From assembly GCF_036010665.1 (NCBI RefSeq), contig NZ_CP108581.1, forward strand, positions 3,887,501-3,951,500: a stretch of DNA of 64,000 bases, read 5' to 3'. Position numbers and translations under genes: made by a program. Below, in pieces: positions 32,379 through 47,918 of the stretch. Under the pieces are notes generated by a model that was given only the letters and a program-made list of their open reading frames with translations, was not told the DNA's origin and searched no databases. Within the stretch, counting starts at the first letter, position 1. Every line of letters begins with the position of its first letter. The stretch comes from Microbispora sp. NBC_01189. GTDB taxonomy: Bacteria; Actinomycetota; Actinomycetes; Streptosporangiales; Streptosporangiaceae.

Positions 32379-33092
32379 GTGAAGCGCAGCAAGAGCTGGA
32401 AGAGCGCGGCGGCCGAGGTCGACCGCGCGGCCCTGTACGCCCCGCTGGACGGCGTGCGGCTGGCCAAGAAGACGGCGACCACGAAGTTCGACGCCACCGT
32501 CGAGGTGGCCCTGCGGCTGGGCGTCGACCCGCGCAAGGCCGACCAGATGGTCCGCGGCACCGTCAACCTCCCGCACGGCACCGGCAAGACCGCCCGGGTC
32601 CTGGTCTTCGCGACCGGTGACCGTGCCGAGGAGGCCCGCGCGGCGGGCGCCGACATCGTCGGTTCCGACGAGCTGATCGACGAGGTGTCGAAGGGCCGTC
32701 TGGACTTCGACGCGGTCGTCGCGACGCCGGACATGATGGGCAAGGTCGGCCGCCTGGGCCGCGTGCTCGGCCCCCGTGGCCTCATGCCGAACCCCAAGAC
32801 CGGCACCGTGACGCCCGCCGTGGCCAAGGCCGTGACCGACATCAAGGGCGGCAAGATCGAGTTCCGGGTCGACCGGCACGCGAACCTGCACTTCATCATC
32901 GGCAAGGCGTCCTTCGACGAGCGCCAGCTGGTGGAGAACTACGCCGCCGCGCTCGACGAGGTGCTTCGTCTCAAGCCGTCGGCCGCCAAGGGCCGCTACC
33001 TCAAGAAGGTCACCTTCACCACGTCCATGGGCCCCGGCATCCCGGTCGACCCGAACGTGACGCGGGCGCTGACCACCGAGATCGACGCCTGA
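32379..33092 (+). CDS. rplA: 50S ribosomal protein L1
   Basis: A 237-aa L1-stalk protein with the signature [22 protein letters not shown] and the [11 protein letters not shown]-terminus. GTG 32379 follows TTAGGAG. L1 usually binds its own mRNA leader near rplK to autoregulate; a strong terminator closes this L11-L1 unit. Confidence 0.98.
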   Translation: MKRSKSWKSAAAEVDRAALYAPLDGVRLAKKTATTKFDATVEVALRLGVDPRKADQMVRGTVNLPHGTGKTARVLVFATGDRAEEARAAGADIVGSDELIDEVSKGRLDFDAVVATPDMMGKVGRLGRVLGPRGLMPNPKTGTVTPAVAKAVTDIKGGKIEFRVDRHANLHFIIGKASFDERQLVENYAAALDEVLRLKPSAAKGRYLKKVTFTTSMGPGIPVDPNVTRALTTEIDA

Positions 33093-33126
33093 CCGTTCCA
33101 CGACGGCCGGACAGGCCGCCGAGCCT

Positions 33127-33168
33127 GACAGGAGCCCCCGCCCGGGACATCGGGCGGGGGCTCCTGTC
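33127..33168 (+). terminator. Strong terminator of rplKA
   Basis: An 18-bp perfect stem (33127-33144 with 33151-33168, beginning GACAGGAGCCCCCG) closes a GGACAT loop. It is followed by TGTCC rather than a long T run. It is the longest perfect stem in the window. Confidence 0.9.
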
Positions 33169-33287
33169 TGTCCATGTGTAGGTTTTGTGCATATGTCATG
33201 AGGGTTGCGACAGGGACGACGCACGTAGGGCGTTAGGCGAATAGGGTCAAGGGCAGGTAAAGGGGGAACCCAGAAAGGGATGGAAAA

Positions 33288-34127
33288 ATGCGACGACTAC
33301 TAGTGGCCGCGGGGGCGGTGGCCGCGATCACGGTCGCGGGATGCGGGACGACCGCGACTCCGTCTCTCGAGAAGATCACGCTCTCGGCGTCCGAGGTCCT
33401 GCAGCAGAGCGCGCAGAAGGCCGGCGACGTCAACACCTACGCCGCGGATCTCGTGGTCAACGTCACCGACGCCAAGGGTGCCCAGGCGGGGCTTGTGCAG
33501 GGCACGATGCTCTACCAGAAGAGCCCGCAGGTCGCCACGGACATCAACCTGAGCCAGGTGTCGTTCAACGGCCAGAATCTGCCCGGCGGCGTACGGGTCA
33601 TCGTCGACGGCGAAGTGGCCTACGTGAAGGTCGACATGCTCAAGAACCTGCTCGGCGCCACCAAGCCGTGGATCAGGCTCGACCTGAAGCAGCTCGGCTC
33701 GCAGGCGGGCGTGGACGTCGACCAGTACCTCGCCCAGGCCCGGCAGTTCGACCTGAAGACCAGCACCGCCCTGCTCACGGCGTCCAAGGACGTCAAGTCG
33801 GTGGGCAGCGAGCAGGTCGGCGGGGTGGACACGACCCACTACTCGGGCACGTTCCCGGTGGACGAGGCGGTCAAGCAGCTGTCCGACGACCAGCGCTCAC
33901 AGCTGCGCGGTGAGCTGGCCGGCGCCAAGGACGTCAAGTTCGACGCGTGGATCGACGCCCAGGGCCTGCCGCGGAAGGTCGAGCTGAACGGCGGCAAGCC
34001 GGACGCGGGCGCCTTCAAGGCCACGGCGATGTTCAAGTCGTTCAACGAGCCGGTCTCCATCACGGCGCCGGCGGCCGACCAGGTGGGCGAGCTGCCGCAG
34101 CGCGCCACCGCCGATTTGCCGTCCTGA
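33288..34127 (+). CDS. LppX/LprAFG-like lipoprotein
   Basis: A 279-aa lipoprotein. The signal peptide ends in the lipobox VAGC with lipidated C19, after a short hydrophobic core (LLVAAGAVAAITVAG). The mature part is a LolA/LppX-like curved beta-sheet protein (TYAADLVVNVTDAKG, VIVDGEVAYVKVDMLKNL, HYSGTFPVDEAVKQLS). Such proteins carry lipids across the envelope in mycobacteria. ATG 33288 follows AAAGGGA. It sits between rplA and rplJ; streptomycetes carry a lipoprotein gene at this place too, as I recall. Confidence 0.8.
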   Translation: MRRLLVAAGAVAAITVAGCGTTATPSLEKITLSASEVLQQSAQKAGDVNTYAADLVVNVTDAKGAQAGLVQGTMLYQKSPQVATDINLSQVSFNGQNLPGGVRVIVDGEVAYVKVDMLKNLLGATKPWIRLDLKQLGSQAGVDVDQYLAQARQFDLKTSTALLTASKDVKSVGSEQVGGVDTTHYSGTFPVDEAVKQLSDDQRSQLRGELAGAKDVKFDAWIDAQGLPRKVELNGGKPDAGAFKATAMFKSFNEPVSITAPAADQVGELPQRATADLPS

Positions 34128-34145
34128 CGGTTGACAACGTAGTCT
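34116..34145 (+). promoter_or_regulatory. Candidate rplJ promoter
   Basis: TTGCCG and TAGTCT are spaced 18 bp, overlapping the end of the lipoprotein gene. TTGACA at 34131 is closer to consensus but lacks a -10 at the proper distance. Confidence 0.4.
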
Positions 34146-34149
34146 GTCT

Positions 34150-34298
34150 CCTGCCGAAGACCGCCGGTCGTCACCGGGCGTGCAGCCCGATGACTGAAGG
34201 ATCCACGTGAGTGGACGGCCCGCGTAGGTGTGGAGACGCTTGAGGACGTGTGACGTCCGCCCAAGCCCCGTGCGCCTGCGCCGGGGCTTGTCTGTTTT
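34150..34298 (+). ncRNA. L10 leader (rplJ autoregulatory mRNA) with attenuator hairpin
   Basis: The 190-base 5' leader of rplJL carries elements I recognise from actinobacterial L10 leaders (Rfam L10_leader type): GACCGCCGGTCGTCACCGGG, AAGGATCC and CCCGCGTAGGTGTGGAGACG. It ends in a terminator-like hairpin, AAGCCCCG-T-GCGC/GCGC-CGGGGCTT (34263-34289), followed by GTCTGTTTT. L10/L7-L12 binding would favour termination. The recognition is by eye, without covariance scoring. Confidence 0.7.
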
Positions 34299-34338
34299 CC
34301 GAGGGCCTTCCGCCGGCGGCACATCTGGAAGGAGGCCC

Positions 34339-34863
34339 ATGGCGAAGTCGGAGAAGAGCGTCGCGATCGCCGAGCTCAAGAATGAGTTCGAGGGATCCAG
34401 CGCCGCCGTTCTGACCGAATACCGCGGTCTCACCGTCGCGCAGCTCAAGCAGCTGCGTGTTTCTCTCGGTGGGAATGCGAAGTTCGCCGTGGCGAAGAAC
34501 ACGCTGACCAAGATCGCGGCGAACAACGCCGGGATCACCACTCTGGACGACCTGTTCCAGGGCCCGACCGCCATCGCGTTCGTCAAGGGCGACGTGGTGG
34601 AGGCGGCCAAGGGGCTGCGTGACTTCGCCAAGGCCAACCCCCTCCTGGTGATCAAGGGCGGCGTCGTCGACGGCAAGTCGATGACCCCCGACGAGATCAC
34701 CAAGCTTGCCGACCTCGAGTCCCGTGAGGTGCTCCTCGCGAAGCTGGCCGGTGCGCTGAAGGCCAAGCAGTCCCAGGCTGCCGCCACCTTCGCCGCGCTG
34801 CCCACCACCATGGCTCGACTGGCCGAGGCTCTGCGCGCCAAGCGCGAAGAGGCCGGCGAGTAG
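34339..34863 (+). CDS. rplJ: 50S ribosomal protein L10
   Basis: A 174-aa stalk-base protein that anchors L7/L12 dimers and binds its own leader. Motifs are [17 protein letters not shown] and [13 protein letters not shown] at the N-terminal rRNA-binding part; the C-terminal helix binding L12 is [19 protein letters not shown] 34339 follows AAGGAGG. It is followed by rplL 79 bases on. Confidence 0.98.
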   Translation: MAKSEKSVAIAELKNEFEGSSAAVLTEYRGLTVAQLKQLRVSLGGNAKFAVAKNTLTKIAANNAGITTLDDLFQGPTAIAFVKGDVVEAAKGLRDFAKANPLLVIKGGVVDGKSMTPDEITKLADLESREVLLAKLAGALKAKQSQAAATFAALPTTMARLAEALRAKREEAGE

Positions 34864-34942
34864 GTCCGCGCAGCGGGCGGGGGAAACGCGCACCGCGGTC
34901 CCCTTACACGTTTTCTGCTAGATCCACTGGAGGAACACCATC

Positions 34943-35335
34943 ATGGCGAAGCTCAGCACCGACGAGCTGCTCGAGACCTTCAAGGAGATGACTCTCCTTG
35001 AGCTGTCCGACTTCGTGAAGGTCTTCGAGGAGACCTTCGACGTCAAGGCCGCCGCCCCGGTCGCCGTCGCCGCGGCCCCGGCCGCCGGTGGTGGCGCCGC
35101 CGCCGAGGAGGCCGAGGAGCAGGACGAGTTCGACGTCGTCCTCGAGGCCGCCGGCGACAAGAAGATCCAGGTCATCAAGGAGATCCGGGCCCTGACGAGC
35201 CTGGGCCTCAAGGAGGCCAAGGACCTCGTGGACGGCGCTCCGAAGGCCGTCTTCGACGGCAAGGTCAACAAGGAGCAGGCCGAGAAGGCGAAGGCCGCCC
35301 TGGAGGGCGCCGGCGCGACCGTCACGGTCAAGTAG
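34943..35335 (+). CDS. rplL: 50S ribosomal protein L7/L12
   Basis: A 130-aa stalk protein, present in several copies per ribosome and recruiting translational GTPases. The N-terminal dimerisation domain ([20 protein letters not shown]), an Ala/Pro/Gly hinge (about 37-60) and the C-terminal factor-binding domain ([20 protein letters not shown]) are all visible. ATG 34943 follows TGGAGG. Confidence 0.98.
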   Translation: MAKLSTDELLETFKEMTLLELSDFVKVFEETFDVKAAAPVAVAAAPAAGGGAAAEEAEEQDEFDVVLEAAGDKKIQVIKEIRALTSLGLKEAKDLVDGAPKAVFDGKVNKEQAEKAKAALEGAGATVTVK

Positions 35336-35351
35336 TCTCCACGCTTCACCG

Positions 35352-35392
35352 AAGGGGCGGGTCCATCCAGGTGCCGGATGGGACCGCCCCTT
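35352..35392 (+). terminator. rplL terminator
   Basis: AAGGGGCGGGTCCATCC pairs with GGATGGGACCGCCCCTT with one bulge, followed by TTCGCG. It closes the rplJL unit before the membrane-protein pair. Confidence 0.85.
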
Positions 35393-35523
35393 TCGCGTGT
35401 CCGGGCCCGTACGGAATCCAGACCCTATGGGCAGGGCGGGCCTGTTGATCTATGGTCGGGGCGTAGGATCCGGCGCGACGTGATCAGGCCGAGACGGTCG
35501 GGTGCTCGGGGAGGTGGACGGGG

Positions 35524-36012
35524 ATGCGGCGCGCGCTGACCGTCGGGCTCGTCCTCGTCGCGGCCGCGCTGGCCCTGGTGGTCCAGCGCCTCGCCGGGGC
35601 CCGCACGGAGGCCGAGGCGGCCGTCCAGGACCGCCAGATGGCCGTCCGGGCCGCCATGGCGCACGCCGTGAGCCTCATGACGATCGACCACCACCGCATA
35701 GACGACGACATCAAACGCGCGCTGGCCACCTCCACCGGCCCGGAGAAGGCGCGTTACGCCGCGAACCAGGCGGCACTGAGGGCCGCCACGCTGAAGAACA
35801 AGGCCGTCCAGACGGGTGTCCTGCGGGCCTCCGCGCTCGCCTCCATCGCGGGAGACCGGCGCACGGCGCAGGTCCTGGTCGTCGCCGACGCGGTGATCCA
35901 CTGGGAGGACGGCAGGAAGGCCGCGCCGGAGGAGCGCTTCTTCCGCTGGCGGATGGACGTGACCAAGGCGTCGGGCCTGTGGCTGGTCTCCCGGGCGGAG
36001 CTGGTGCAGTGA
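35524..36012 (+). CDS. Mce-associated-like membrane protein 1
   Basis: A 162-aa protein with one N-terminal membrane helix (about 4-22, LTVGLVLVAAALALVVQRL) and an extracytoplasmic alpha/beta region with Arg- and Ala-rich helices ending WRMDVTKASGLWLVSRAEL. This layout fits the Mce-associated membrane proteins of actinobacteria, which assist lipid transporters. ATG 35524 is 11 bases after GGGGAGG. Its stop overlaps the next start (GTGA), so the two are coupled. No mce operon is present here. Confidence 0.6.
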   Translation: MRRALTVGLVLVAAALALVVQRLAGARTEAEAAVQDRQMAVRAAMAHAVSLMTIDHHRIDDDIKRALATSTGPEKARYAANQAALRAATLKNKAVQTGVLRASALASIAGDRRTAQVLVVADAVIHWEDGRKAAPEERFFRWRMDVTKASGLWLVSRAELVQ

Positions 36013-36515
36013 GGCGGCTGCTTCGGGCGCTGCCGGCGCTCGCCGCCGTGGGGCTGGCCGTCGCCGCCGTATGGCTGCTGCTCGACCTGCGCCGTCTCCA
36101 GGCCGCCGACACGGCCTCCCGCGAGGCCCTCGCGGCGGCCCGGTCGTACGCGCCCGACATGCTGTCGTACGACTACCGTACGATCGACCGCGACATGGCC
36201 CGGGCGGGCGGCCACGCCACCGGGGAGCTGGCCGAGCGCTACCGCACGCTGGCGGCGACGCTGGGCCCGGAGGCGCGGGAGCGGCGGACGGTCCAGCAGA
36301 CCGTCGTGGCGGCCGCGGGCGTGGAGTCGGCGACGCCCGAGGAGGTCCGCGTGCTGCTGTTCGTGAACATGGTCACGACACGGTCGGGCGGGGGCGAGGA
36401 AGAGCCCAAACAGCAGGTCAGTCAGGGCAGGGCACGTCTGGTGATGGTGACGCAGGGCGACGGCTGGCGGGCCTCCCGGCTGTCCACCCTTCTGGGGGAC
36501 ACGCCCGCCCCGTAA
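36009..36515 (+). CDS. Mce-associated-like membrane protein 2
   Basis: A 168-aa paralogue-like protein starting at GTG 36009, overlapping the stop of gene 1. A membrane helix (LPALAAVGLAVAAVWLLL, about 8-25) is followed by DLRRLQAADTASREALAAAR and YDYRTIDRDMARAGGHATGEL, then a beta-rich end LVMVTQGDGWRASRLSTLL. The D-Y-R-T-I-D segment is the region typical of the family. Its length is usual. The function is not known. Confidence 0.65.
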   Translation: MRRLLRALPALAAVGLAVAAVWLLLDLRRLQAADTASREALAAARSYAPDMLSYDYRTIDRDMARAGGHATGELAERYRTLAATLGPEARERRTVQQTVVAAAGVESATPEEVRVLLFVNMVTTRSGGGEEEPKQQVSQGRARLVMVTQGDGWRASRLSTLLGDTPAP

Positions 36516-36937
36516 GCGCGTGGCTAAATTGTTAGCAAAGAACACGTTTGAACCGTGGTTGCGGATGGGTATTCAAGGGCACGGCAGCGTCGACCCACGG
36601 TCAGCGTTGGGCCGTTCGTGTGACTGAGCGTTACCCGTCTCCGGTCCCGGGTAGGGACTGGATCCCCGGCGTTCGCTAAGGTCCCGAGGGCGGGAAAACC
36701 CAGCGTGACCCCTGTCGGTTAGGCGAAATGTCGGCTCTCGGGGTTGACGTTTTGGCGCGGACGGGTGATGCTGCCAGCAACGTGGAGCGCAGAGCGAGAG
36801 CGGAGTGGACAGGTGTATGCCGATCGGCTACACTGCCCCTTTGCGCTGCCCTTTGACGACCGCTTCTCTGAGTAACCTCTGATCTTGGTCGTCTGGCGTG
36901 CGTGTAGTCAGTCCGCGAGCCCTCGGAAGGACATCTG
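36516..36937 (+). other. rpoB upstream region
   Basis: A 422-bp gap contains two possible promoters and no gene. The stronger candidate is listed separately (36806-36834). A weaker one is TTGACG at 36743 with a GATGCT about 17 bp on. The stretch CCCCTTTGCGCTGCCCTTTGACG after the main -10 is of the kind found at actinobacterial rpoB starts. Confidence 0.6.
36806..36834 (+). promoter_or_regulatory. Main candidate rpoBC promoter
   Basis: TGGACA and TACACT are separated by 17 bp; initiation would fall near 36841, about 97 bases before rpoB. Confidence 0.6.
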
Positions 36938-40411
<3,474 letters not shown>

Positions 40412-40430
40412 TTCAAAAGGGGATTATCTA

Positions 40431-43400
40431 GTGCTCGACGTCAACTTCTTCGACGAGCTGCGCATCGGCCTCGCGACCGCCGACGACATCAGGCAGTGGT
40501 CGCACGGCGAGGTGAAAAAGCCGGAGACCATCAACTACCGGACCCTCAAGCCGGAGAAGGACGGGCTCTTCTGCGAGAAGATCTTCGGTCCGACCCGGGA
40601 CTGGGAGTGCTACTGCGGTAAGTACAAGCGCGTCCGCTTCAAGGGCATCATCTGTGAGCGCTGTGGCGTCGAGGTCACGCGCGCCAAGGTGCGCCGTGAG
40701 CGGATGGGCCACATCGAGCTGGCCGCCCCGGTCACGCACATCTGGTACTTCAAGGGCGTCCCGTCACGCCTCGGTTATCTGCTCGACCTGGCCCCGAAGG
40801 ACCTGGAGAAGGTCATCTACTTCGCGGCCTACATGATCACGCATGTCGACAAGGAAATGCGTGACCGCGACCTGCCGTCGCTGGAGGCGAAGATCTCCGT
40901 CGAGCGGCAGCACGTCGAGCAGCGCCGTGACGCCGACATCGAGGCCCGCCAGAAGAAGCTCGAGGCCGACCTGGCCGAGCTGGAGGCCTCCGGCGCCAAG
41001 GGCGACGCCCGCCGCAAGGTGCGCGAGGGCGCCGACCGTGAGATGCGCCAGCTCCGCGACCGGGCCCAGCGCGAGCTGGACCGGCTGGAGGAGGTCTGGA
41101 GCCGCTTCAAGAACCTCAAGGTCCAGGACCTGGAGGGCGACGAGCTGCTCTACCGCGAGATGCGCGACCGGTTCGGCCGCTACTTCCGCGGCGGCATGGG
41201 CGCCCAGGCCATCCAGGAGCGGCTCGGCGGCTTCGACCTGGAGGCCGAGGCGGAGAACCTGCGGGAGACCATCCGCAGCGGCAAGGGCCAGAAGAAGGCC
41301 CGCGCGCTCAAGCGGCTCAAGGTCGTCGCGGCGTTCCTCAACACCCGCAATTCGCCGAGCGGCATGGTCCTCGACTGCATCCCGGTGATCCCGCCGGATC
41401 TGCGGCCGATGGTCCAGCTCGACGGTGGCCGCTTCGCCACCTCGGACCTGAACGACCTGTACCGCCGGGTGATCAACCGGAACAACCGGCTCAAGCGTCT
41501 GCTCGACCTCGGCGCGCCCGAGATCATCGTGAACAACGAGAAGCGGATGCTCCAGGAGGCCGTCGACGCCCTGTTCGACAACGGCCGCCGTGGCCGTCCG
41601 GTCACCGGTCCCGGCAACCGCCCGCTGAAGTCCCTCAGCGACATGCTGAAGGGCAAGCAGGGCCGTTTCCGGCAGAACCTGCTCGGCAAGCGCGTCGACT
41701 ACTCCGGCCGTTCGGTCATCGTCGTCGGCCCGCAGCTCAGGCTGCACCAGTGCGGCCTGCCCAAGCAGATGGCGCTGGAGCTGTTCAAGCCGTTCGTGAT
41801 GAAGCGCCTGGTCGATCTCAACCACGCGCAGAACATCAAGTCCGCCAAGCGGATGGTCGAGCGGTCCAAGCCGGTCGTGTGGGACGTGCTGGAAGAGGTC
41901 ATCACCGAGCACCCGGTGCTGCTCAACCGTGCGCCCACGCTGCACCGCCTGGGCATCCAGGCCTTCGAGCCGCAGCTGGTCGAGGGCAAGGCCATCCAGA
42001 TCCACCCGCTCGTCTGCACCGCGTTCAACGCGGACTTCGACGGCGACCAGATGGCGGTGCACCTGCCGCTGTCGGCCGAGGCCCAGGCCGAGGCGCGGAT
42101 CCTGATGCTGTCCACCAACAACATCCTCAAGCCGGCGGACGGCAAGCCGGTGACGATGCCCACCCAGGACATGGTCATCGGTCTGTACTGGCTGACCACC
42201 GAGAAGGAGGGCGGCCAGGGCGAGGGCCGGGTGTTCACCACCGTGTCGGAGGCCCTCATGGCCCACGACCGGCACGAGCTGGACATCCAGGCCAAGATCC
42301 AGGTGCGGCTCAAGGACGTCCCGCCGCCGCGCGGCTGGGAGGCCCCGGAGGGCTGGGAGGCCGGTGACGCGATCCGGCTGGAGACCACGCTGGGCCGGTG
42401 CCTGTTCAACCAGACGCTGCCCGCCAACTACCCCTTCGTGAACTACCAGGTCGGCAAGAAGCAGCTCTCGGCGATCGTCAACGAGCTGGCCGAGCGGTAC
42501 CCGAAGGTGGAGGTGGCCAACGCGCTCGACGCGCTGAAGGACGCCGGCTTCCACTGGGCGACCCGCGCCGGTGTCACGATCTCCATCGAGGACGTCGTGG
42601 CGCCGCCGAACAAGGCCGAGATCATGGACCGGTACGAGAAGCGTGCCGACAAGGTCCAGCGCGAGTACGACCGGGGTCTGATCACCGACGAGGAGCGCCG
42701 TCAGGAGCTCATCGAGATCTGGACCCACGCGACGGCGGACGTCGAGACCGACATGGTCAACGCGTTCCCGGCGACCAACCCGGTCTGGATGATGGTCAAC
42801 TCCGGCGCCCGAGGCAACCGCATGCAGGTGCGGCAGATCGCCGGCATCCGCGGCCTGGTGTCCAACACCAAGGGCGAGACGATCCCGCGGCCGATCAAGT
42901 CCTCCTTCCGCGAGGGCCTGTCGGTGCTGGAGTACTTCATCTCGACCCACGGTCAGCGGAAGGGTCTGGCGGACACCGCCCTGCGGACCGCCGACTCCGG
43001 CTACCTGACGCGTCGTCTCGTCGACGTCGCCCAGGACGTCATCGTCCGCGAGATCGACTGCGGCACCGACCGCGCCGTCCCGCTGCACGTGGGCGAGCGC
43101 GACTCCACCGGCGCCCTGGTCAAGGCCGAGAACGCCGAGAGCAACGTGCACGGCCGCATCCTCGCCGAGGACGTCGAAGTGGACGGCAAGCTCGTCGCCG
43201 CGGCGGGCGTCGACATCAACGACGACACCGTCACCGCGCTGGTGAACGCCGGCATCGAGACGGTCCGGACCCGCAGCACGCTGGTCTGCGAGGCCAAGAT
43301 CGGTGTCTGCGCGACCTGCTACGGCCGCTCGCTGGCCACCGGCAAGCTCGTGGACGTCGGCGAGGCCGTCGGCATCATCGCGGCCCAGTCGATCGGTGAG

Positions 43401-44306
43401 CCCGGCACCCAGCTGACCATGCGTACCTTCCACACCGGTGGTGTGGCGGGCGCGGACATCACGCATGGTCTGCCGCGTGTCCAGGAGCTGTTCGAGGCGC
43501 GCATCCCCAAGGGTGTCGCCCCGATCAGCGAGGTCGCGGGCCGCGCGCGGATCGACGAGACCGACAAGACCCGCAAGATCGTCGTCACTCCGGACGACGG
43601 CTCCGAGGAGATCGCGTACCCGGTCTCGATGCGGTCGCGGCTGCTGGTCTCCGAGGGACAGCGCGTGGACGTCGGCCAGCTGCTGATCGCCGGTGCGCGT
43701 AACCCGAACGAGGTCCTGCGAATCCTCGGCCCGCGGGCCGTCCAGCTCCACCTCGTGGACGAGGTGCAGCAGGTCTACCGTTCGCAGGGTGTGTCGATCC
43801 ACGACAAGCACATCGAGGTCATCGTCCGGCAGATGCTCAAGCGCGTGAACGTGCTCGAGTCGGGCGACACCGAGCTGCTGCCCGGCGAGCTGGTCGAGCG
43901 GCCGCGCTTCGAGGCGATGAACCGGCAGACCGTGGCGGAGGGCGGCCAGCCGGCCTCCGGCCGTCCGGTCCTGATGGGCATCACCAAGGCCTCGCTGGCC
44001 ACCGAGTCGTGGCTGTCGGCGGCGTCCTTCCAGGAGACGACGCGAGTCCTCACCGACGCGGCGATCCACGCCAAGTCCGACTCGCTGCTCGGCCTCAAGG
44101 AGAACGTCATCATCGGTAAGCTCATCCCGGCCGGTACGGGCATGCCCCAGTACCGCAACATCCGGGTGGAGCCCACCGAGGAGGCCAAGGCCGCGATGTA
44201 CACGGTCGGCGGCTACGACGGCTCCGCGGCGGACTACACCTTCGGCTCCGGCAGCGGCGAGGCCGTCCCGCTGGAGGAGTACGACTTCGGCCAGTACGGC
44301 CGCTGA
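40431..44306 (+). CDS. rpoC: DNA-directed RNA polymerase subunit beta'
   Basis: A 1291-aa beta' subunit. The N-terminal zinc site is C60, C62, C75 and C78 ([20 protein letters not shown]). The catalytic Mg-binding loop [10 protein letters not shown] is at about 533-542. The trigger-loop region is [21 protein letters not shown] lineage-specific insert, rich in Arg, Glu and Lys, lies at about 140-220. GTG 40431 is preceded by AAAGGGG. A hairpin terminator follows at 44338. Confidence 0.98.
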   Translation: MLDVNFFDELRIGLATADDIRQWSHGEVKKPETINYRTLKPEKDGLFCEKIFGPTRDWECYCGKYKRVRFKGIICERCGVEVTRAKVRRERMGHIELAAPVTHIWYFKGVPSRLGYLLDLAPKDLEKVIYFAAYMITHVDKEMRDRDLPSLEAKISVERQHVEQRRDADIEARQKKLEADLAELEASGAKGDARRKVREGADREMRQLRDRAQRELDRLEEVWSRFKNLKVQDLEGDELLYREMRDRFGRYFRGGMGAQAIQERLGGFDLEAEAENLRETIRSGKGQKKARALKRLKVVAAFLNTRNSPSGMVLDCIPVIPPDLRPMVQLDGGRFATSDLNDLYRRVINRNNRLKRLLDLGAPEIIVNNEKRMLQEAVDALFDNGRRGRPVTGPGNRPLKSLSDMLKGKQGRFRQNLLGKRVDYSGRSVIVVGPQLRLHQCGLPKQMALELFKPFVMKRLVDLNHAQNIKSAKRMVERSKPVVWDVLEEVITEHPVLLNRAPTLHRLGIQAFEPQLVEGKAIQIHPLVCTAFNADFDGDQMAVHLPLSAEAQAEARILMLSTNNILKPADGKPVTMPTQDMVIGLYWLTTEKEGGQGEGRVFTTVSEALMAHDRHELDIQAKIQVRLKDVPPPRGWEAPEGWEAGDAIRLETTLGRCLFNQTLPANYPFVNYQVGKKQLSAIVNELAERYPKVEVANALDALKDAGFHWATRAGVTISIEDVVAPPNKAEIMDRYEKRADKVQREYDRGLITDEERRQELIEIWTHATADVETDMVNAFPATNPVWMMVNSGARGNRMQVRQIAGIRGLVSNTKGETIPRPIKSSFREGLSVLEYFISTHGQRKGLADTALRTADSGYLTRRLVDVAQDVIVREIDCGTDRAVPLHVGERDSTGALVKAENAESNVHGRILAEDVEVDGKLVAAAGVDINDDTVTALVNAGIETVRTRSTLVCEAKIGVCATCYGRSLATGKLVDVGEAVGIIAAQSIGEPGTQLTMRTFHTGGVAGADITHGLPRVQELFEARIPKGVAPISEVAGRARIDETDKTRKIVVTPDDGSEEIAYPVSMRSRLLVSEGQRVDVGQLLIAGARNPNEVLRILGPRAVQLHLVDEVQQVYRSQGVSIHDKHIEVIVRQMLKRVNVLESGDTELLPGELVERPRFEAMNRQTVAEGGQPASGRPVLMGITKASLATESWLSAASFQETTRVLTDAAIHAKSDSLLGLKENVIIGKLIPAGTGMPQYRNIRVEPTEEAKAAMYTVGGYDGSAADYTFGSGSGEAVPLEEYDFGQYGR

Positions 44307-44337
44307 GTCCCGGACAGCAGCTGAGTCCCGAACCCCG

Positions 44338-44371
44338 AACCGCCCGGAGAGCACCCGCTCCCCGGGCGGTT
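44338..44371 (+). terminator. rpoC terminator
   Basis: AACCGCCCGG pairs with CCGGGCGGTT, extended by AGAGC-type pairing inside, followed by CTGTGTTCC. It lies 31 bases after the rpoC stop. Confidence 0.85.
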
Positions 44372-44841
44372 CTGTGTTCCCCGCTCGGCGTTCTCCTTCT
44401 GAGTGGCGTGGGGTGGGCGGAAATGGCGAGGGGAGGGGTGGCGGGCGAGTACACTCTTCCCGAGCCCTCTGGCTGTCTGCCTGCAGGCAGGCGACGGGAA
44501 CCCTGACACGGACCCGACGATCCGGCGGCGGTCGTTTTGACGACTTGCGAACCGCTGGGTAGTCTTTTCCTTCGTGCCCATGGGTTCGTGGGCTCGCATG
44601 CGTGCGCTTGACAGCCGTGCTCTCTTGTGGGAGAGCGGGCGGGGGGCGCCGCGTGAATCCTCCAGATCGACCGGGTCTGTCCGGTTGTGGCGCGCGCAGA
44701 GCGCGACACACCCGAGCGCGTGGGTCGGCGGGGATGGAAAATCCGCAGGTCATGACACCGGCAGCACCTGCAAACCCGTGAGGGGCGGCATCGCCAGGAT
44801 CGGGACGACGTATCACCGGCTAGGCACGAAACGGAGACGCG
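44372..44841 (+). other. rpsL upstream region
   Basis: This 470-bp gap has no supportable gene. It holds the 14-bp perfect palindrome CTGCCTGCAGGCAG at 44477-44490, the promoter listed below, and a hairpin GCTCTC...GAGAGC near 44620-44636. A TACACT at 44450 lacks a partner -35. Confidence 0.6.
44537..44565 (+). promoter_or_regulatory. rpsL-operon promoter
   Basis: TTGACG and TAGTCT are separated by 17 bp, the best consensus match in the window. Initiation near 44572 gives a leader of about 270 bases before rpsL. Confidence 0.65.
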
Positions 44842-45216
44842 GTGCCCACCATTCAGCAGTTGGTCCGCAAGGGCCGGCAGGACAAGGTCAGCAAGACCAA
44901 GACTCCTGCCCTCAAGGGGAGCCCGCAGCGGCGCGGCGTTTGCACCCGCGTTTACACGACCACCCCCAAGAAGCCCAACTCGGCGCTGCGCAAGGTGGCC
45001 CGTGTTCGGCTCACCAACGGCATCGAGGTCACGGCTTACATCCCTGGGGTGGGTCACAACCTCCAGGAGCACTCGATGGTGCTCGTGCGCGGTGGTCGTG
45101 TGAAGGACCTGCCGGGTGTTCGCTACAAGATCATCCGCGGTTCGCTGGACACCCAGGCCGTCCGCAACCGCAAGCAGGCCCGCAGCCGTTACGGCGCGAA
45201 GAAGGAGAAGAGCTGA
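44842..45216 (+). CDS. rpsL: 30S ribosomal protein S12
   Basis: A 124-aa decoding-centre protein. K43 (in [10 protein letters not shown]) and K88 (in [10 protein letters not shown]) are the wild-type, streptomycin-sensitive residues. The C-terminal end is [14 protein letters not shown] 44842 is preceded by GGAGACGCG. It is separated by one base from rpsG, and starts the str operon with fusA and tuf. Confidence 0.98.
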   Translation: MPTIQQLVRKGRQDKVSKTKTPALKGSPQRRGVCTRVYTTTPKKPNSALRKVARVRLTNGIEVTAYIPGVGHNLQEHSMVLVRGGRVKDLPGVRYKIIRGSLDTQAVRNRKQARSRYGAKKEKS

Positions 45217-45217
45217 C

Positions 45218-45688
45218 ATGCCGCGCAAGGGTTCCCCTGGCCGCCGCCAGCTGGTCGCTGACCCGGTGCACAACTCGCCGCTGGTCACCGCGCTCATCAA
45301 CAAGGTTCTCCTGGACGGCAAGCGCTCCCTCGCGCAGTCGATCGTCTACGGCGCCCTCGAGGGCTGCAAGGACAAGACCGGCAACGACCCGGTCGTCACC
45401 CTGAAGCGGGCCCTCGACAACGTCCGCCCGACGCTCGAGGTGAAGAGCCGCCGTGTCGGTGGTGCCACCTACCAGGTGCCCGTCGAGGTGAAGGCCTCGC
45501 GTAGCACCACGCTGGCCCTGCGCTGGCTCGTCCAGTACTCCCGGGCGCGCCGCGAGAAGACCATGACCGAGCGGCTCATGAACGAGCTTCTCGACGCGAG
45601 CAACGGCCTCGGCGCCAGCGTCAAGCGGCGCGAGGACACGCACAAGATGGCCGAGTCCAACAAGGCCTTCGCCCACTACCGCTGGTAG
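45218..45688 (+). CDS. rpsG: 30S ribosomal protein S7
   Basis: A 156-aa head-assembly protein that binds 16S rRNA. It has [20 protein letters not shown] at the N-terminus, [20 protein letters not shown] and ends [15 protein letters not shown] 45218 is preceded by GAAGGAGAAG within the end of rpsL. S7 represses the str mRNA in E. coli; no target is obvious here. Confidence 0.98.
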   Translation: MPRKGSPGRRQLVADPVHNSPLVTALINKVLLDGKRSLAQSIVYGALEGCKDKTGNDPVVTLKRALDNVRPTLEVKSRRVGGATYQVPVEVKASRSTTLALRWLVQYSRARREKTMTERLMNELLDASNGLGASVKRREDTHKMAESNKAFAHYRW

Positions 45689-45721
45689 TGAGCACCGACG
45701 ACGAGTTAAGGACGCGAAGAA

Positions 45722-47821
<2,100 letters not shown>

Positions 47822-47918
47822 TTCCGCTCGGTGCGCGGCGGGGGGAGTGATCCCTCCGCCGGGCACAGCCTGAGTTGCAAGACGCAAGTCAAGTCAGAAT
47901 CTCTAAGGAGACAGACCA

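Noticed and set aside
34131-34160. TTGACA as the rplJ -35
   Set aside because: The only TAGTCT is too close and nothing suitable lies 17 bp downstream.
44608-44636. TTGACA as the rpsL -35
   Set aside because: No -10-like hexamer lies at 16-19 bp; the 44537-44565 pair is better.
40764-44816. Very long antisense frame opposite rpoC (and similar ones opposite rpoB, 37136-40381, and the phosphatase, 1451-3853)
   Set aside because: In DNA this GC-rich, stop codons are rare in the frame opposite a real gene; the translations are His/Arg/Gly/Leu-rich with no domains, while the sense strand encodes conserved proteins.
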